Positions 36,060 through 48,289 are shown, counted from the stretch's first letter. The stretch: DNA of 64,000 nt from Sapria himalayana (GCA_029783825.1 JAREIK010016253.1:149001-213000), one strand, 5' to 3'. The notes: generated by a model from the letters alone, not told the origin. Numbers and translations are program-made.

Positions 36060-36800
36060 ATCACACCAAGTCACAACTTGTAATATACGGACAAATGGTA
36101 TTTACTTGTATTGTAACTACAATATAAGAAAAATAGAAGCCTATAAATAAAAAATAAAAGACTAAGAGCAGCTCATACAGGTTAGGTGATTCCATAGAAT
36201 GAAAATTAATTGAATCTGCTACAGACTTCCATGCAGATCCGGGCATGGCTATGGCTCTTTCAAACTTGAGCTTCAATACTACTTTCTTACACTCTTCAAA
36301 CTTCTATGCATCATCTCGATCTGTTGGGCAAATTTTTATAACCTGATTCATGTTCATCATAGAAGTTATGATGAAATAGACCCATGGTGTTCATTATCAT
36401 CAAATATGTTAATTGAAATAGCTTCTAACATGGGATTGATTAAAGATGAATGAAGTTTGTGAACCAAACTTATTGATATGATTGGAACATGTTGAAAGTC
36501 CTTCAATGCTTCTTTGTGATTCCCCATGGCAAGATATGCAGCACCTCGTCTGTAATAACCCTGTAATTTCGGACAAATGTTCAGAGGAAGAAGAAGAAAA
36601 GTATACACAGTAGACTCATGATGCATTATGTGCCTTGGGATAGTAAGGATCACAATTGATAGCCTTGGAAACATCCTCTACAACACACCCATTTTCTTCC
36701 AGTTTGGGATGGGAAATTGCATGATTGGCCCAATACACAGCATTCTGATCATGTAAATTGATAGCTTGTGTGTATAGTTCAATAGTACGAGTAAACCTGT
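36060..36800 (-). pseudogene. Protein phosphatase 5 TPR-domain exon fragment
   Basis: PP5 is a Ser/Thr phosphatase whose N-terminal TPR repeats bind HSP90. Three exons can be read on the minus strand. The first (about 36798-36640) reads IELYTQAINLHDQNAVYWAN and SKAINCDPYYPKAH. The second (about 36560-36487) reads GYYRRGAAYLAMGNHKEAL. The third (about 36342-36180) reads KFEECKKVVLKLKFERA and SVADSINFHS. Acceptor sites ending in AACAG or TACAG precede the first two exons, so introns are retained. The phosphatase domain and the first exon are absent, and a stop lies in the third exon. The fragment lies between CACTA ends (30276, 32725) and CACTA genes (44 kb on), which makes transposon capture possible. 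Confidence 0.82.
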
Positions 36801-37129
36801 TGGGTGAACAAAAAGATGACAAACATACTTATCAATGTCAATATTGATCGAAATGACAAATCTAGCTAAGATTAAAATTGATGAGACTATATGATTAACC
36901 ATCATAAAAATATGTGTAAGCAATAGAAACCTTACATACATATTATATTAGATCTTACTTCTAATGAAATGACAATCAATTTTAATATGCTTATGTTCTC
37001 ATTATATATCAAATTTGAATGCTTAGTTATTTGATTATCATAGTCAAACATAGAAACTATATCTATTTGATGCAATATATGAATATCAACTCTCACATAA
37101 CAATGACTATGACTAAGCATTATGCCTCT

Positions 37130-39560
37130 ATATTCTCAATTTAAAATCAATATCTATCTCAATTCCTTGAGGAATATTTTTTAGGCACCAAAATGACTCA
37201 TATGGGAACGTGCAGCATGAATCTTGGCAGGCATGAGATTTTCTTTTATGAAATTCTCTGATAAATATATGGAATGGAATTATTAAATTATCATACATCT
37301 TCTAATTCATAAAATAACAATAAAATTCAATTTTTATTTACTAGTAATAGTAAAAAACCCAATTTTTATTTCCAAAAGATGAACACATGAGCTCAATTAA
37401 ACTTGAACTCAAAATACTAACAACTTGACTCGAGCTCAATTGAACTTGAACTCTACTCGAGCTCAATTGAACTCGAACTCAACTCATATCATTAGCAGCC
37501 CTAATTATTAGTATGAACTACTACTACAAAATAATAAATTATTATACGTACTATGCTATATATGGTTGATAATGTTAATAACACAAAAGAAACAAACATA
37601 TTGATGACAATGATACTCATCCTATTAAAACAATATTCATTAACTAAAAAATCACACCCATGATTGATATTTATTGATATTCTAAATCAATGAAAAAAAA
37701 TGCATCATGTCATCACCAAATAATTAACATCATAGATAGAAAAAAAACACCAAACAATTATGATCATAGTTGTTAGAAACTTGTGATACAAGAAATGATA
37801 CAATAATACAGTATATATTTTTTAATGAAAATTAATAGGTTTCACAATTTATATCTTAATTTAAATCATATCTTACAATACAAATACCAAACATTATATG
37901 ACAAGTAATACTATGATAGAACAATACATACCTTCTCACCTATTTTTTATAATAAAAAAATCAATTTAATTTATCTTGTTAAAGAATATATTATATTAAT
38001 TATTCAAATACACAAAAAGAATTAAAAAATAATCATAAAAAAATAAGCAAAATAATCTTATACAAAAGGTTACATTTTTATTATCATATACTATAATTCA
38101 TACTTTTAATATACATTTATACAAATATATTTTTTTAAATATTTTTTACAACGTGAAAAAACATATGTTACATGATACCATATAATACATAATATAGAAA
38201 AAATAAAAAAATGATATATGATATATTTTATAAGCTAACAACTATGATTATAATGCAGGGAAATAAATTATAGACAAGAAAAGCAACATATATACATCAT
38301 ACACACACACACACAAAACTTGCATAGTATTTGAGAGGAGAATGTAAGGGCTAGTGAATAAAACTAAAAAAAAGAAAAAGCAAAGCATCAACGTGAGCAA
38401 GCTAGGATTTAGTTTCTGAAGATAATGAAAGTTGTCTAAGGGAGACTAGAGTGAAGCTAAGAAATAACAACATGAAAGAAATAGCTCAGTTAGCCATCTG
38501 TAAACATGATTTCTCTAATGAAAAAAAAATACATAGATAAAAGAGAAACACATAAGTCACTCTAATTCAATCAGGATTATGGTTGGGTTTCATACTAACT
38601 AATGCTCAAGTAATAAACATGCCCAAGTGCATTGAGATAGAATTACTAAGAAAAGTCTTCAATAATAAACCTAGCGAAAAGCTATCCTTTTTCTTTATTA
38701 TTAAAATAAGGCATTTGCCTTAAATATCCTATGATATCTATATACATATCTTCCCTTGAATAAGAAAATTCTGATATGCCACTTTACCTTTTATCATTTA
38801 AAAAAAGTTATCTCCCCGCATTTTTAACACTATGGTAGACTAATTGGACCCCAATGAGATAGAATTTTTAAGGATGCCTTGTTTTCCATGCCATGTGCTA
38901 CCTCCAATGCCAGATATGGGGCTGCCCTATATTATATAGCCAAGCACATTCCTAAACATGCTAATTAAGAGAAGTAAAGGTTATTCATAGATAAAACTGG
39001 TTTAAATGAGAAGGGTGACAATAATTGCATGAATTCTTGCTAGGGTGCTCATAGATATTAAGAGCTCTACGATCTTAAGTAGAATATTTGTTTGTTTATG
39101 TTAAGTGTTATGGTGCTGAAAGCTCAATCGATTTATTTTGAACGTAGGACATATTTAAGAATGCCCTAACTATTTATTTGCATGGGCGGGGAGCAATCGA
39201 GAACAAGGATGATAGATGGAACATTGATCCAATGGTTGAGCCTAATGTGATAGAGACAAATAAGCTAATTTTCTTAAAAGGTTGTTTAACTAGTTGAAAT
39301 AACACAGAGAGTTTCCCCACATCTTTATTTGCATAGTTGAATGTCAAATGAAAGATGCAAGATGACAAATAAAAAAAATAGAATTGAAAAGGGAACTAGT
39401 AGCCTTAATCACTAGGCCTAACCAATTCCCTTTTCTCTTTGAAAACATAGGTGGAGGGAGGGGAAGGATAAAAATTTGTTTACCCGATTGGACTATTCCC
39501 ATGTTACAAAATCTTCTTCTTCAAATGAGCCTTAAAGAAAACTTAGAATACTTCGTCTAT
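37130..39560. other. AT-rich DNA with a short GAGCTCAATTGAA repeat; no gene seen
   Basis: At 37390-37490 a 27-bp unit (TCGAGCTCAATTGAACTTGA core) is present about three times. It is followed by CATTAGCAGCCCTAA, reminiscent of the end of small hAT-type elements, but I find no opposite terminus. The rest, including 38300-39360, has no domain that I recognise. Confidence 0.6.
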
Positions 39561-39568
39561 TGTATTTT

Positions 39569-39569
<1 letters not shown>

Positions 39570-39626
<57 letters not shown>
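39570..39626. repeat. Compound (CA)n-(TA)n microsatellite
   Basis: About 19 CA units followed by TA units, same structure as 598-662. Confidence 0.95.
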
Positions 39627-39659
39627 CCTATGGGTTGGCTGGCCTTTTGTTTTGAAGAA

Positions 39660-41311
39660 TGAAAGCTTAGTTAGGATAACAAAGACAAAGCCTTCCAACA
39701 TAAGTTATTAAAACATTATTCAATATTACCATCAACAACAAAGCGTGGCTTCTCGCCCCAGGGCCCCTAGGGCTCTTTTAATTAATTGGCCTTGTATATA
39801 GTATCTCAACATATATGAGAAAGTGTTTGATCAAAAACATATCTACAAAGCCTTTGTATATATGCTATCATTAAAGGTGAATACTATTTTAAGAAGAATA
39901 CTAAAATAGCCCTACAATGCAAACTTGCCACCTAAGGACCAAGTCCATCACATCATACCACAAACCTCCAATCTATATTACGAAATAACTATTTATATCT
40001 AGACTGAATTTATTATTGTGATTACAATTATTGGGCTATTTTAGGTTGATTGTCATTGAATAAGAGTTGGTGAGAGAAGTTATGATGAAAAATACTATGA
40101 AAAATCAAGATCTTTTAACAATGTCATTATTATGCAAAATCAAGACCCTTTTTATATTGTCCAAAGCCATGGAAAATCAAAACTCTTATCAATGTGTACA
40201 ATTAGTTGAGGTAATCTTTTTCATGATACACCCATGGAATTATCATAATTATTTCAGCAACATAGATAACTAAAGTAAAAATCAATGAGATTATTAGAGT
40301 GGCATTATCTAGTAAATAACACTTCAAATGACATGATAGATTTCACTAAAAATGCAAAAATAATTAATGGTCATCAAAATTAATATGATTGTGTTTTAAC
40401 TCATTGTTGATTTTTATCTAGTGAAAACCTTCTACTATGTAAAACATTCAATTAGTAATGGGTGTAACAAAGTTCAATTGGATAACTTTCAAATAAGATC
40501 CAAAGTCGTGTTAATGGTAATTTACATATTGTGGTTATTTAAAGCATCTATTCCTTGAATTGGAGCATGAAAAATGTCAGCACCAAATGATGATATCCAT
40601 GCAGTGTCTATTTACATTGGGTAATTTGGTAACATAGAATCAACTATGGATAGCATTAGGCATGATGACAAACCCTACGGGCTTGGGCTCATACTTTCAA
40701 GTAGGTCGACATCAAATACACAAGTTCTAGTTGTAGAATAGCATTAGCTCAATAAACAAAATCAATCAGTAGAAATGATAATAAATTGTTAGAAGAATAT
40801 GGAAAACTATATAAATACATTTAGTAACTATTTAAAATAAAAAAGGAAAAATTATTAAAATGTAGAGAGATGCTTTATCACTAATTTTCTTTAGGTAATT
40901 TTATTGAAATAGGATGAATGCTTTTATTAAAATGTAACTTTCGATTAGAACTTAGCATTTTGATTAGGGCAAAATGACAAATTTGATCATTTTAATTATT
41001 AATCATCTTTGTTTAAATTTTTTTTTGCTTAAATTTGTTAAAGGTGTGATCCATTATTTTATAAGGTATGAATATTAAAATGAGATATTTGATTTTCTTT
41101 GAGAAATACATAATTAGTATTTCTAAAGTATATTAGAAATCCTTAAATTAATGAAAAATAAAATAAATTTTATTTTGGTGCACTATTTAATGCTAAATTA
41201 AAGCATTATATATATATATATATATATGTATGCATAAGCATATATATATACATATAAATATATTCATGTATAAATAAATATATATAAACAAGTATATATA
41301 TACACACACAT
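39660..41311. other. AT-rich DNA, no recognised gene
   Basis: Open frames are short and lack motifs. TA-rich microsatellite text lies at 41209-41300, just before the copia LTR. Confidence 0.7.
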
Positions 41312-41467
41312 TGCTGTATATGTAATTTGTTTTTATTTAATAATTTGTTTGTATAACAAAATGTTTTTCTGTTTTAATATTTTCATGTAAGTGCAAGAAT
41401 GGAAATATTAAAAAGCCGAAGATGTAGCAGTAGCACAATAACGGAAGTCCCGCTGATCGGTCAGCGG

Positions 41468-42174
41468 TAGAGGTGTCAAACGGGCCGGCCCAGCACGGCA
41501 TGGCCCGTTTTTCACGTGCCCAGCCGTGCTACCGTGCCGTGCCGGCCCGCTCGGGCACGGGCGCACGGCAAGGCAGGGCAGGTGGGGCGGGGCGGGTCTG
41601 TTTGGACCCGACCCGCGGTCTTTTTACCGGGGGCGGGGCCCGGTTGGGTCACGAGTCACGACTCAGTGAGTCGTGACTCGTGAGTCGCGACTCACGAGTC
41701 ACGACGCAGGCACGCGGGCTGGCGTGCCGTGCCAAGGCACGAGCCGTGCCGGGCCAGGCACGGCTCGGCTCGTGCCAGGCACGAGCCGTGCCGGGCCAGG
41801 CACGGCTCGGCTCGTGCCAGGCACGGCCCGGCACGTGGTTTGTTCGCCCGGGCCCGGCACGGGCCCGGGCACGTTTTTTTATCGTGCCGGGCCGGCCCAG
41901 GCACGGCCGAACCGTGCCGTGCCTCGTGCCGGGCCGGCCCAGGCACGGCCGAACCGTGCCGTGCCTCGTGCCGGGCCGGCCCAGGCACGGCTGAACCGTG
42001 CCGTGCCTCGTGCCGGGCCGGCCCAGGCACGGCCGAACCGTGCCGTGCCTCGTGCCGGGCCGGCCCAGGCACGGCCGAACCGTGCCGTGCCTCGTGCCGG
42101 GCCGGCCCAGGCACGGCCGAACCGTGCCGTGCCTCGTGCCGGGCCGGGCCGGCCCGGCCCGTTTGACACCTCTA
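41468..42174. mobile_element. GC-rich hAT-type MITE with 8-bp target duplication
   Basis: Terminal inverted repeats are TAGAGGTGTCAAACGGGCC and its complement, ending GACACCTCTA at 42174. The flanking 8-mers GTCAGCGG at 41460-41467 and 42175-42182 are identical, as expected for hAT transposition. The interior is extremely GC-rich and palindromic. It has GTGCCGGGCC/GGCACGGC words and six exact or near-exact 42-bp tandem units. The open frames through it (Arg/Pro/Ala-rich on both strands) are composition artefacts. Confidence 0.92.
41883..42134. repeat. Six 42-bp tandem units inside the MITE
   Basis: Units start at 41883, 41925, 41967, 42009, 42051 and 42093, with a partial seventh at 42135. 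Each begins CGTGCCGGGCCGGCCCAGGC. The third differs by one C-to-T (GGCTGAACC). Each unit contains a GGGCCGGCCC palindrome. Confidence 0.95.
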
Positions 42175-42589
42175 GTCAGCGGGCTAAAATTTTTGGAGCA
42201 GAGCCTGACCCATTCCATGATCCGACCCGTTGTGGTTAAATGAACATATATGTTTTTTTAATATAAAATGATTTGTAATTTTATTTTCAGGTGGCTATTT
42301 TTGACCCGTGGAACTGTTCATCATCTCTCTCTTCTCTCTGCACGAATTTTCGCGACTGCTCTGTGTGCTACATATTGTAAGACGTTTCTGTAATGCATGA
42401 GCATTTTCTGGTGGATGTAGCTAGTCATACTGAGTGACTAGCGAACCACGTTATTTTCGATGTTGATTTTCTCGTTTTTGATTCTGTCATGGATGCTTGC
42501 TGAATTGGGATTATACTGCTTGTTTTTTGTGTTTTTTGTTGTTTTTGTTTTTTAATCTCACTACCGTGCAATCGCAATTACCCAACAAT

Positions 42590-42601
42590 TTGTATCAGAG
42601 C
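42590..42601 (+). promoter_or_regulatory. Copia primer-binding site
   Basis: TTGTATCAGAGC lies 2 nt after the LTR end. It differs at one base from TGGTATCAGAGC, the site complementary to plant initiator-Met tRNA and typical of copia elements. Confidence 0.85.
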
Positions 42602-42699
42602 TTTGTTTGGGATTTTTTGAGAAATTGTGCAATTAGTGTTTGTGATTTTTTTTCCTGTACAAGCGATATTCTATTGAAATTGCCGGAACCCTAAATACC

Positions 42700-44020
42700 A
42701 TGATTGAGAAATTCAATGGCAGAAACAGGTTTAGTATGTGGCAGATTAAAATGCGAACTCATTTGAAAAACTTAGATATTTGGAGTCCTCTGGTTCAAGG
42801 CTTTTGTCCACACACTGATGCTACTCTTGGAATAACCGAGGCTGAGGCTTGGAGACGTGAAGAGAAAGCACACTCCACCATTCTATTGAGCTTGTCGAAT
42901 GGAGTCATTGCTGAGGCAGCAGATGAGGAATCTGCTGCAGGACTGTGACTCAAGCTTGAGTCTCTGTACATGACTAAACTTGACGAACAAGCTTCTGTTG
43001 AAGAGAAGGATGTTCATAGTGAGGATGCAAGAGGGAACCTCTTTGAAGAAGCATCTGGATGACTTGAACAACATCCTCATGGACCATAAACATGTGGATG
43101 CTAAGGTGGATGATGAGGATGCTGCACTTCTACTCTTTGTTTCTCTTCCTCCTTCCTATGAAAATTTTGTTGAATCTCTCATTGTGGGAATGGAGGAGAA
43201 TACACTAGAGGATATTCGGGCTGCCCTACACTCCAGAGAGATGAGGCAGAAAGCTACGGTTGAAAGACTTGAACAACATCCTACTAGACTAGTAGTGACA
43301 AATAAGAGGGCACAACCTGTTCCATTCAAGAAGAAGGGAGATAAGATTTAGAAGAGGTCAAAAGAGGGTGACCTTTGTCACTACTGTAAACAGAAAGGGC
43401 ATTGGAAAACTGAGTGCCCGAAGAAGAGAGCAAGGCCGGAACAACAAGGTCAACCTAACCCCCCACCTCTTGCTGCTGTGACTTTTGATGATCTGGATGA
43501 TGGAGAAGACCTTGTGTTGGTAATCTCCACAATGATCGCAAGATCAAATTCTTGGATCCTAGATACTGGTGCTTCCTTCCATATAAGCACTCACTTGGAG
43601 TGGTTCAGCAAATATGACAAGAAGGAAGCTGGCAATGCTGTGGTGGGGAACACCCAACCATGTATGGTGGTTGGAATCGGCATAGTCAGACTGAGAACTT
43701 AGGATGGCCGAATAGTCTCACTTTCAAATGTTATATATGTCCCTGAGATGACAATGAATCTCATTTCTCTTGGTGTTCTGGATGATCAGGGATATTCATT
43801 CAGTGGTAGAGATGGAACACTGAATGTTCACCAAGGAGATGACATTGTACTGAAGGGGCAGAAGACTGGAATGCTATACACACTGATAGGTTCCACAGTG
43901 ACAGGGGGTATTGCTGTCATATCTAGAGAGCCAGCATCTGAAGACAAAGCTGAACTTACCTGACTGTGGCATATGCAGCTCGCACATATGGGAGAGAAAG
44001 GTATGAAAATTCTCTTTAAT
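42700..44020 (+). pseudogene. Copia gag-protease-preintegrase, broken and truncated
   Basis: The gag domain begins IEKFNGRNRFSMWQIKM and continues KLLLKRRMFIVRMQEGTSL and FVSLPPSYENFV. The zinc knuckle is CHYCKQKGHWKTEC near 43377 (CX2CX4HX4C). The aspartic protease shows WILDTGASFHIS near 43550 and VIYVPEMTMNLISLG. The pre-integrase segment starts LWHMQLAHMGEKG near 43966. Breaks are a TGA at 42946-42948 (where Trp is expected), a frameshift near 42978, and stops at 43349, 43700 and 43961. Homology stops at about 44020. Integrase, reverse transcriptase, RNase H and the 3' LTR are absent, and CACTA sequence follows. Confidence 0.9.
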
Positions 44021-44084
44021 TTGCAATGCATATTTAGTAGAATAAGCATCATCTTTTTGTTCTTATTATTTTGAGGATCATGTC

Positions 44085-45290
44085 AATACAAAGAATTGAA
44101 ATGTGTCTCGAATTGATGAAGGTCATGTGCTGCTAGAAGATAATTTTGTGGACAAGTTATCTATCTTCAAGCATCGTGGAAGAGCAAAGAAAAGATGTAT
44201 GACAAATGAAGAGTACAAAGCAACCCAGAGCTACGTATTACTTAATTGTTAGAAGGTTGCACCATATATTGAGTATCTATACCCAAAATGGTTGTAGGTT
44301 TAATAATAGTTAAAATTGATTTACATTTTTCTTCCTCTGTTTATATTTGTGTAGTATTTATGTTGAGCAATTAAAAAATATGCAACCAATAATTTCCAGC
44401 CATGAGGATGATTGTATGCTAGAAATAGAATTTCAAAAACAATGTGGGAATTATTTAAGTTTAAATTTTTGAATTATTTAATTTATTAGTATCTTTTAGT
44501 TTTTAACATCATTTGTATAATTTATGCATCAAGAAAATGATCCTTCAAATAGAAATTCCAATATTTTCATTCAGAATCTAAGTAAATACCCATTTAGATA
44601 TGTGACAACCTATCTTGGGTATTTTGTCAATGGAGATAAATTTCACACAATTATGCACGGTTCTTCTAAAGCAATAATGAATAGTGGTGTATGCATTAAA
44701 GGCTCAATTTATAGTGCAGATGAGATTGATTATCATGGTCACCTCACATAAGTTATTGAGTTGGAGTATCCTAGACTTGAAAATAACAAGATTGTATTAT
44801 TAAAGTGTGAGTGGTTTGATCCTACATGAAATATGTGTACAAAGATTCAATCGGATTATAAGCTAGTTGATTTTACCTATAAACATAGATATAATCGATA
44901 TGTGCCATTTATTATGGTAGTTCAAGCTGCTCGAGTATATTATTGTACATATCGATGTTTATCCCATGATAAGAAATACTAGTACGTTATTTGCAAAATT
45001 AAAGCTCGATGAAATTTTAAAGTACCAACATTTCAAGAAAGAAGTGCAAACTTAGCTATTTCACCTGCATTCTAGTAAGATGGCATTAATAATATTGTGC
45101 TTGTGCATGTAGATGAAGATCCTATACATTTATGTGACTAAAATAGTGGCCTAAAAGAAATTGAAGATGAATAATTTCTATTTGAAGATGAGTTGGAACT
45201 TCCATTAGAATCAGACGAAATGACTGAAGATCTATTGGAGGATGACAGTGATGCTGATAATTTAACTGTGTTGATTATTTTATAATATTA
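44085..45290 (+). pseudogene. CACTA transposase (TNP2/TNPD) C-terminal part, DUF4216
   Basis: The end of the DUF4218-type region reads YKATQSYVLLNC and VAPYIEYLYPKW (44200-44295). A probable intron follows, then VYVEQLKN. The DUF4216 region (44524-45000) shows YFVNGDKFHT, NSGVCIKG, IDYHGHLT, VIELEYPRL and VLLKCEWFDPT. It ends with FIMVVQAARVYYC and an acidic tail to about 45280. Several stops are present. The catalytic N-terminal Transposase_21 part was not found upstream, where the copia fragment now lies. Confidence 0.87.
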
Positions 45291-45407
45291 TACTATCAAA
45301 GACTTATTATATTTTTTTGAAATCTATTGGTGTGTATTATTCTAAAATGCATTGTTGTTCATCATATCTCTATTATTTGTTCTATGTTTTTATTTTTTGT
45401 ATAGTTG

Positions 45408-47330
45408 ATGGCACCTAAAGGACGTGGTCGTGGTGGAGGTGGATGTTGATGTAGAAATGGATGAAATTCATCTTGTATTTTACATACTGTTGCAAATTTA
45501 GTACCATCTCATACCTACAATATCCAGACTTCAACATCACAATCACCATCTCCATCTCCACCATCATCATCATCTTTGAAACCTTTACCATTATCTTTAT
45601 TAGATATAAGCCCACCACCCTTTGTACTTCCTTCACACACTTTTTATCCATCATTAATTTCTACACCACCTTTTACACCGATAGTTCCCCCATCTACAAT
45701 ACCATCGACATCATAAAATGTTGTGTCTTCCTCTGCATTCAGTGCTAAGTTAGTAATTGAGATTGTGGATGAGAGGTATAAGAAATATGTAAATATTAGT
45801 TGAATAAAAAATTATGATGTTTCTTTTAGTAGTTTTTATATATATAGTATTGATTTGCTTGTTTTAATGTTATTTATTTATTTGTATAGTGTTATTCCAT
45901 CTCACAAGTGTTCGGTTATAATTACAAATTCTTTCAATAAAATGGTCGATTCTAAAGCATTCTCATGAAAGAAAGTTTTAGAATCGATAAGAGAGTCTGA
46001 TTTTAATGACTTTCATCTAAAAATAATGAAATAAAAGCATTTAAAATTATTTACATAATTAGTTAACTAATATGTTGGTTATTATTCAAGCGGTAAATAA
46101 TAATGTCATTATTATTAATAATTTTTTTTTGTGATTTTTCTATATATAGAATCATTGCACATGGGCACCCAAATTTGATAGAAAGATAAAGCTATTGTGG
46201 GAGAGCAAAGCTATTAATGGTATTTTGATTTTATCCATAAATTGAAGAATCTAAACGGTAGGCTTGATTTTATATCGAGGATGACTAGCCTATGTAGCTT
46301 AAGCATTAGGAGGAGCCAGCTGTGAAGAAAAAAATCAGATATTTCCAGTAAAAATCGATGGACCGAGGTAGCCGGATAAGGTACAAGATTATCTCACCAC
46401 ACAGGAGGGTCAAAGTCGAGCATTTGATATGCTCGAGATTTAGTACAATTTTAAAGTTTCAAATATTTATATTTTAAATAGTATCCTAATAGTCCAAATA
46501 AATCAAAGATGTGCATGGTTTTATTAATTTTGTTTAAATTTTTTAACATTTTTTTGACTTTATAAATACAAACTCTAGGCCGGAGAATTGGGTCAAGATC
46601 CCAATTTTTATGAGATTTTAATGAGGATGCATGTAAAGAAAGTTAATGATTAGTTTATTGACAATAAGTCTCAGATGATTGCTATAAGAATCTGTTATAT
46701 TAATAAAATTTTATATTACTATAGTAAATTTTGAAAGTAGTTTGGAATCCAAAATATTAAATTTATTTTATGTATATTTAGAAGAGTATTTTTTTCTATT
46801 TTTTCACCAGAACTCATGGAGGAAAGTGTGAGATCTGCTTCTCAACAAGTAGAGGGTTCTATGAATCTTTAACCAATTGACTATGATCCCATCTATTTGG
46901 AGATCATAAGAGGTCATAAGAAGCAATGAGTGTATGACATCGGCTCGAAGGGAGTGACATTTTGTTGTAGCAGTTATGCTTCTAATTCATTTGTCATAGT
47001 AATGGTGGGTGAGGTGGTCGAAAATTTGTATTGGAAACAAATAAACATTTTGAAGTTATGGAGACCAAAAGAAAGAGAATGATGAGTAGATTTCTCATTT
47101 TAAGGAAAAATATAGGAAATGAAAAAAGAGAAGGATGAGAAGATTACTCATGGGAAGGAAGAAGTGCAACAAATGAAAGAAATGAATGATGAGATGAAAG
47201 AAATTAAGAATGTAATCCAATAGTAGATGTCCTATATGGAGTCATAGTTAGTGGCCTTGACATGATAGATAACATTCTGAGATCCAGCTACAAAACTATG
47301 CCGTAAGGCTAGCACAAATGCATCAACTAA
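45408..47330 (+). pseudogene. CACTA TNP1-like gene (Transposase_24 family), broken
   Basis: This is the accessory protein that binds subterminal motifs in CACTA elements. It starts at 45408 right after a TTTTTGTATAG acceptor and reads MAPKGRGRGGGGC. A Pro/Ser-rich stretch follows (PSPSPPSSSSL, PPFTPIVPPSTIPS). Further exons give DSKAF then KKVLESIRESDF (about 45945), NHCTWAPKFDRKIKLLWESK (about 46145) and NFYEILMRMHVKKVND (about 46600). Next come YDPIYLEIIRGHKK and VYDIGSKG (about 46880), a motif pair typical of the family, and a coiled-coil tail EEVQQMKEMNDEMKEIKN (about 47160). In-frame stops occur in most exons, including two TGA just after the start. Confidence 0.85.
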
Positions 47331-48024
47331 TTATGAGGATGAATTTGTATCATAATTATTTCTGAACTATTTTTGATTTTTGTCTATGTGTAGCTAAATA
47401 GTATGAGACTTTTTTGGTGGCATCATTTTTCTTTATTATGGTTTTTTATTTGCTTTGCCGATTAACATATTAGTGAATCTTTGTAAGAAATTTGATGTGA
47501 GATGCACGAATAAATAATGGTTCAAAGCCTTTAGACTTTGTCATGGTCCTTCCTATGGATGAGTTCCGTATTTACTAATCTCTACTAGATCAAAAAGAGG
47601 ATGAGCTTATATTATCTTCATTATTTCTAAAATATTTTATTCTTGTACATTCTCTCTCTCTAAACATCATTGCTGGCCATCTTTTAGATATTGTTGAAGT
47701 TGTATGACTATCATTTGAGATTCGTGTTTGTTCATGTTTATAATTACTATTTTTATATATCTGTGAATGTTTTTTCTTTTAATGGAGTGCATATTGTTTT
47801 TATGGAGTGCATATTGTTTTTATGGAGTGCAGTTTGAATTTTTTACAGCCATGGATGTGTATGAGAATGAACTATTCTGTAGTTACGGTGTCGCATACAA
47901 CGAAGTGATGGTGCTTGCTTCGAACCAAGAGAAGAACCATATCGCAGTAAAAACTATAGAGTTTATGGACTAACACAATGAAGAAACATTCTAGGAAAGC
48001 CACACGAGAGCATGGTGCTGCGGG
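47331..48024. other. Unassigned sequence with a 20-bp triple repeat
   Basis: No recognised coding region. At about 47778-47838 a 20-bp unit (TTTTTATGGAGTGCATATTG core) is repeated three times. An open frame at 47767-47973 runs through it but shows no motif. Confidence 0.6.
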
Positions 48025-48268
48025 GAGTGGCGGGGTAGAGCAACCCCCTTATATGCCTTGGGGCTGAAAAATAGTTCTGGTTGCAGGGAGGCAGGATGCG
48101 AACTTTGATGTGCCTAGCATGGCTCGTGGCTTGTCTTCCAGGTTTTCCTCTAAGAGTTTTTAGATATATTTTCGAAAATTCAAATAATATTTGATTTTCT
48201 TATTAATGTTGATAGTGATGTTTTGTGCATTCTTTGTGAAGTATAAACGGAATAATACTTTACCTGTT
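48025..48268 (-). repeat. Inverted duplicate of 32228-32470, right copy
   Basis: Reverse-complement match to 32228-32470, followed outward by the same minisatellite (48290-48440). Confidence 0.85.
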
Positions 48269-48289
48269 GTTCTATATTATATCCATACC

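Larger units (their letters stand above)
41312..42587 (+). mobile_element. 5' LTR of a Ty1/copia element, carrying a hAT MITE
   Basis: It begins TGCTGTATATG and ends ACCCAACA. Removing the 707-bp MITE and one target duplication leaves about 561 bp, close to the 584 bp of the related minus-strand solo LTR at 56385-56968. The match runs through both sides of the MITE. It includes CACGAATTTT/ATCATCTCTCTC text and the GTGGATGTAG...GACTAGCGAACCAC segment. Confidence 0.88.

Noticed and set aside
41883..42134. Regular repeats considered as a CRISPR array
   Set aside because: The 42-bp units are contiguous without unique spacers, in a eukaryotic transposon.
41473..42243. Six overlapping Arg/Pro/Ala-rich open frames
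   Set aside because: They lie wholly inside the GC-rich palindromic MITE and its 42-bp units. Stop-poor composition explains them.
45461..45748. A 95-codon frame with Thr/Ile-rich text
   Set aside because: It is the wrong frame of the Pro/Ser-rich N-terminal part of the TNP1-like gene.
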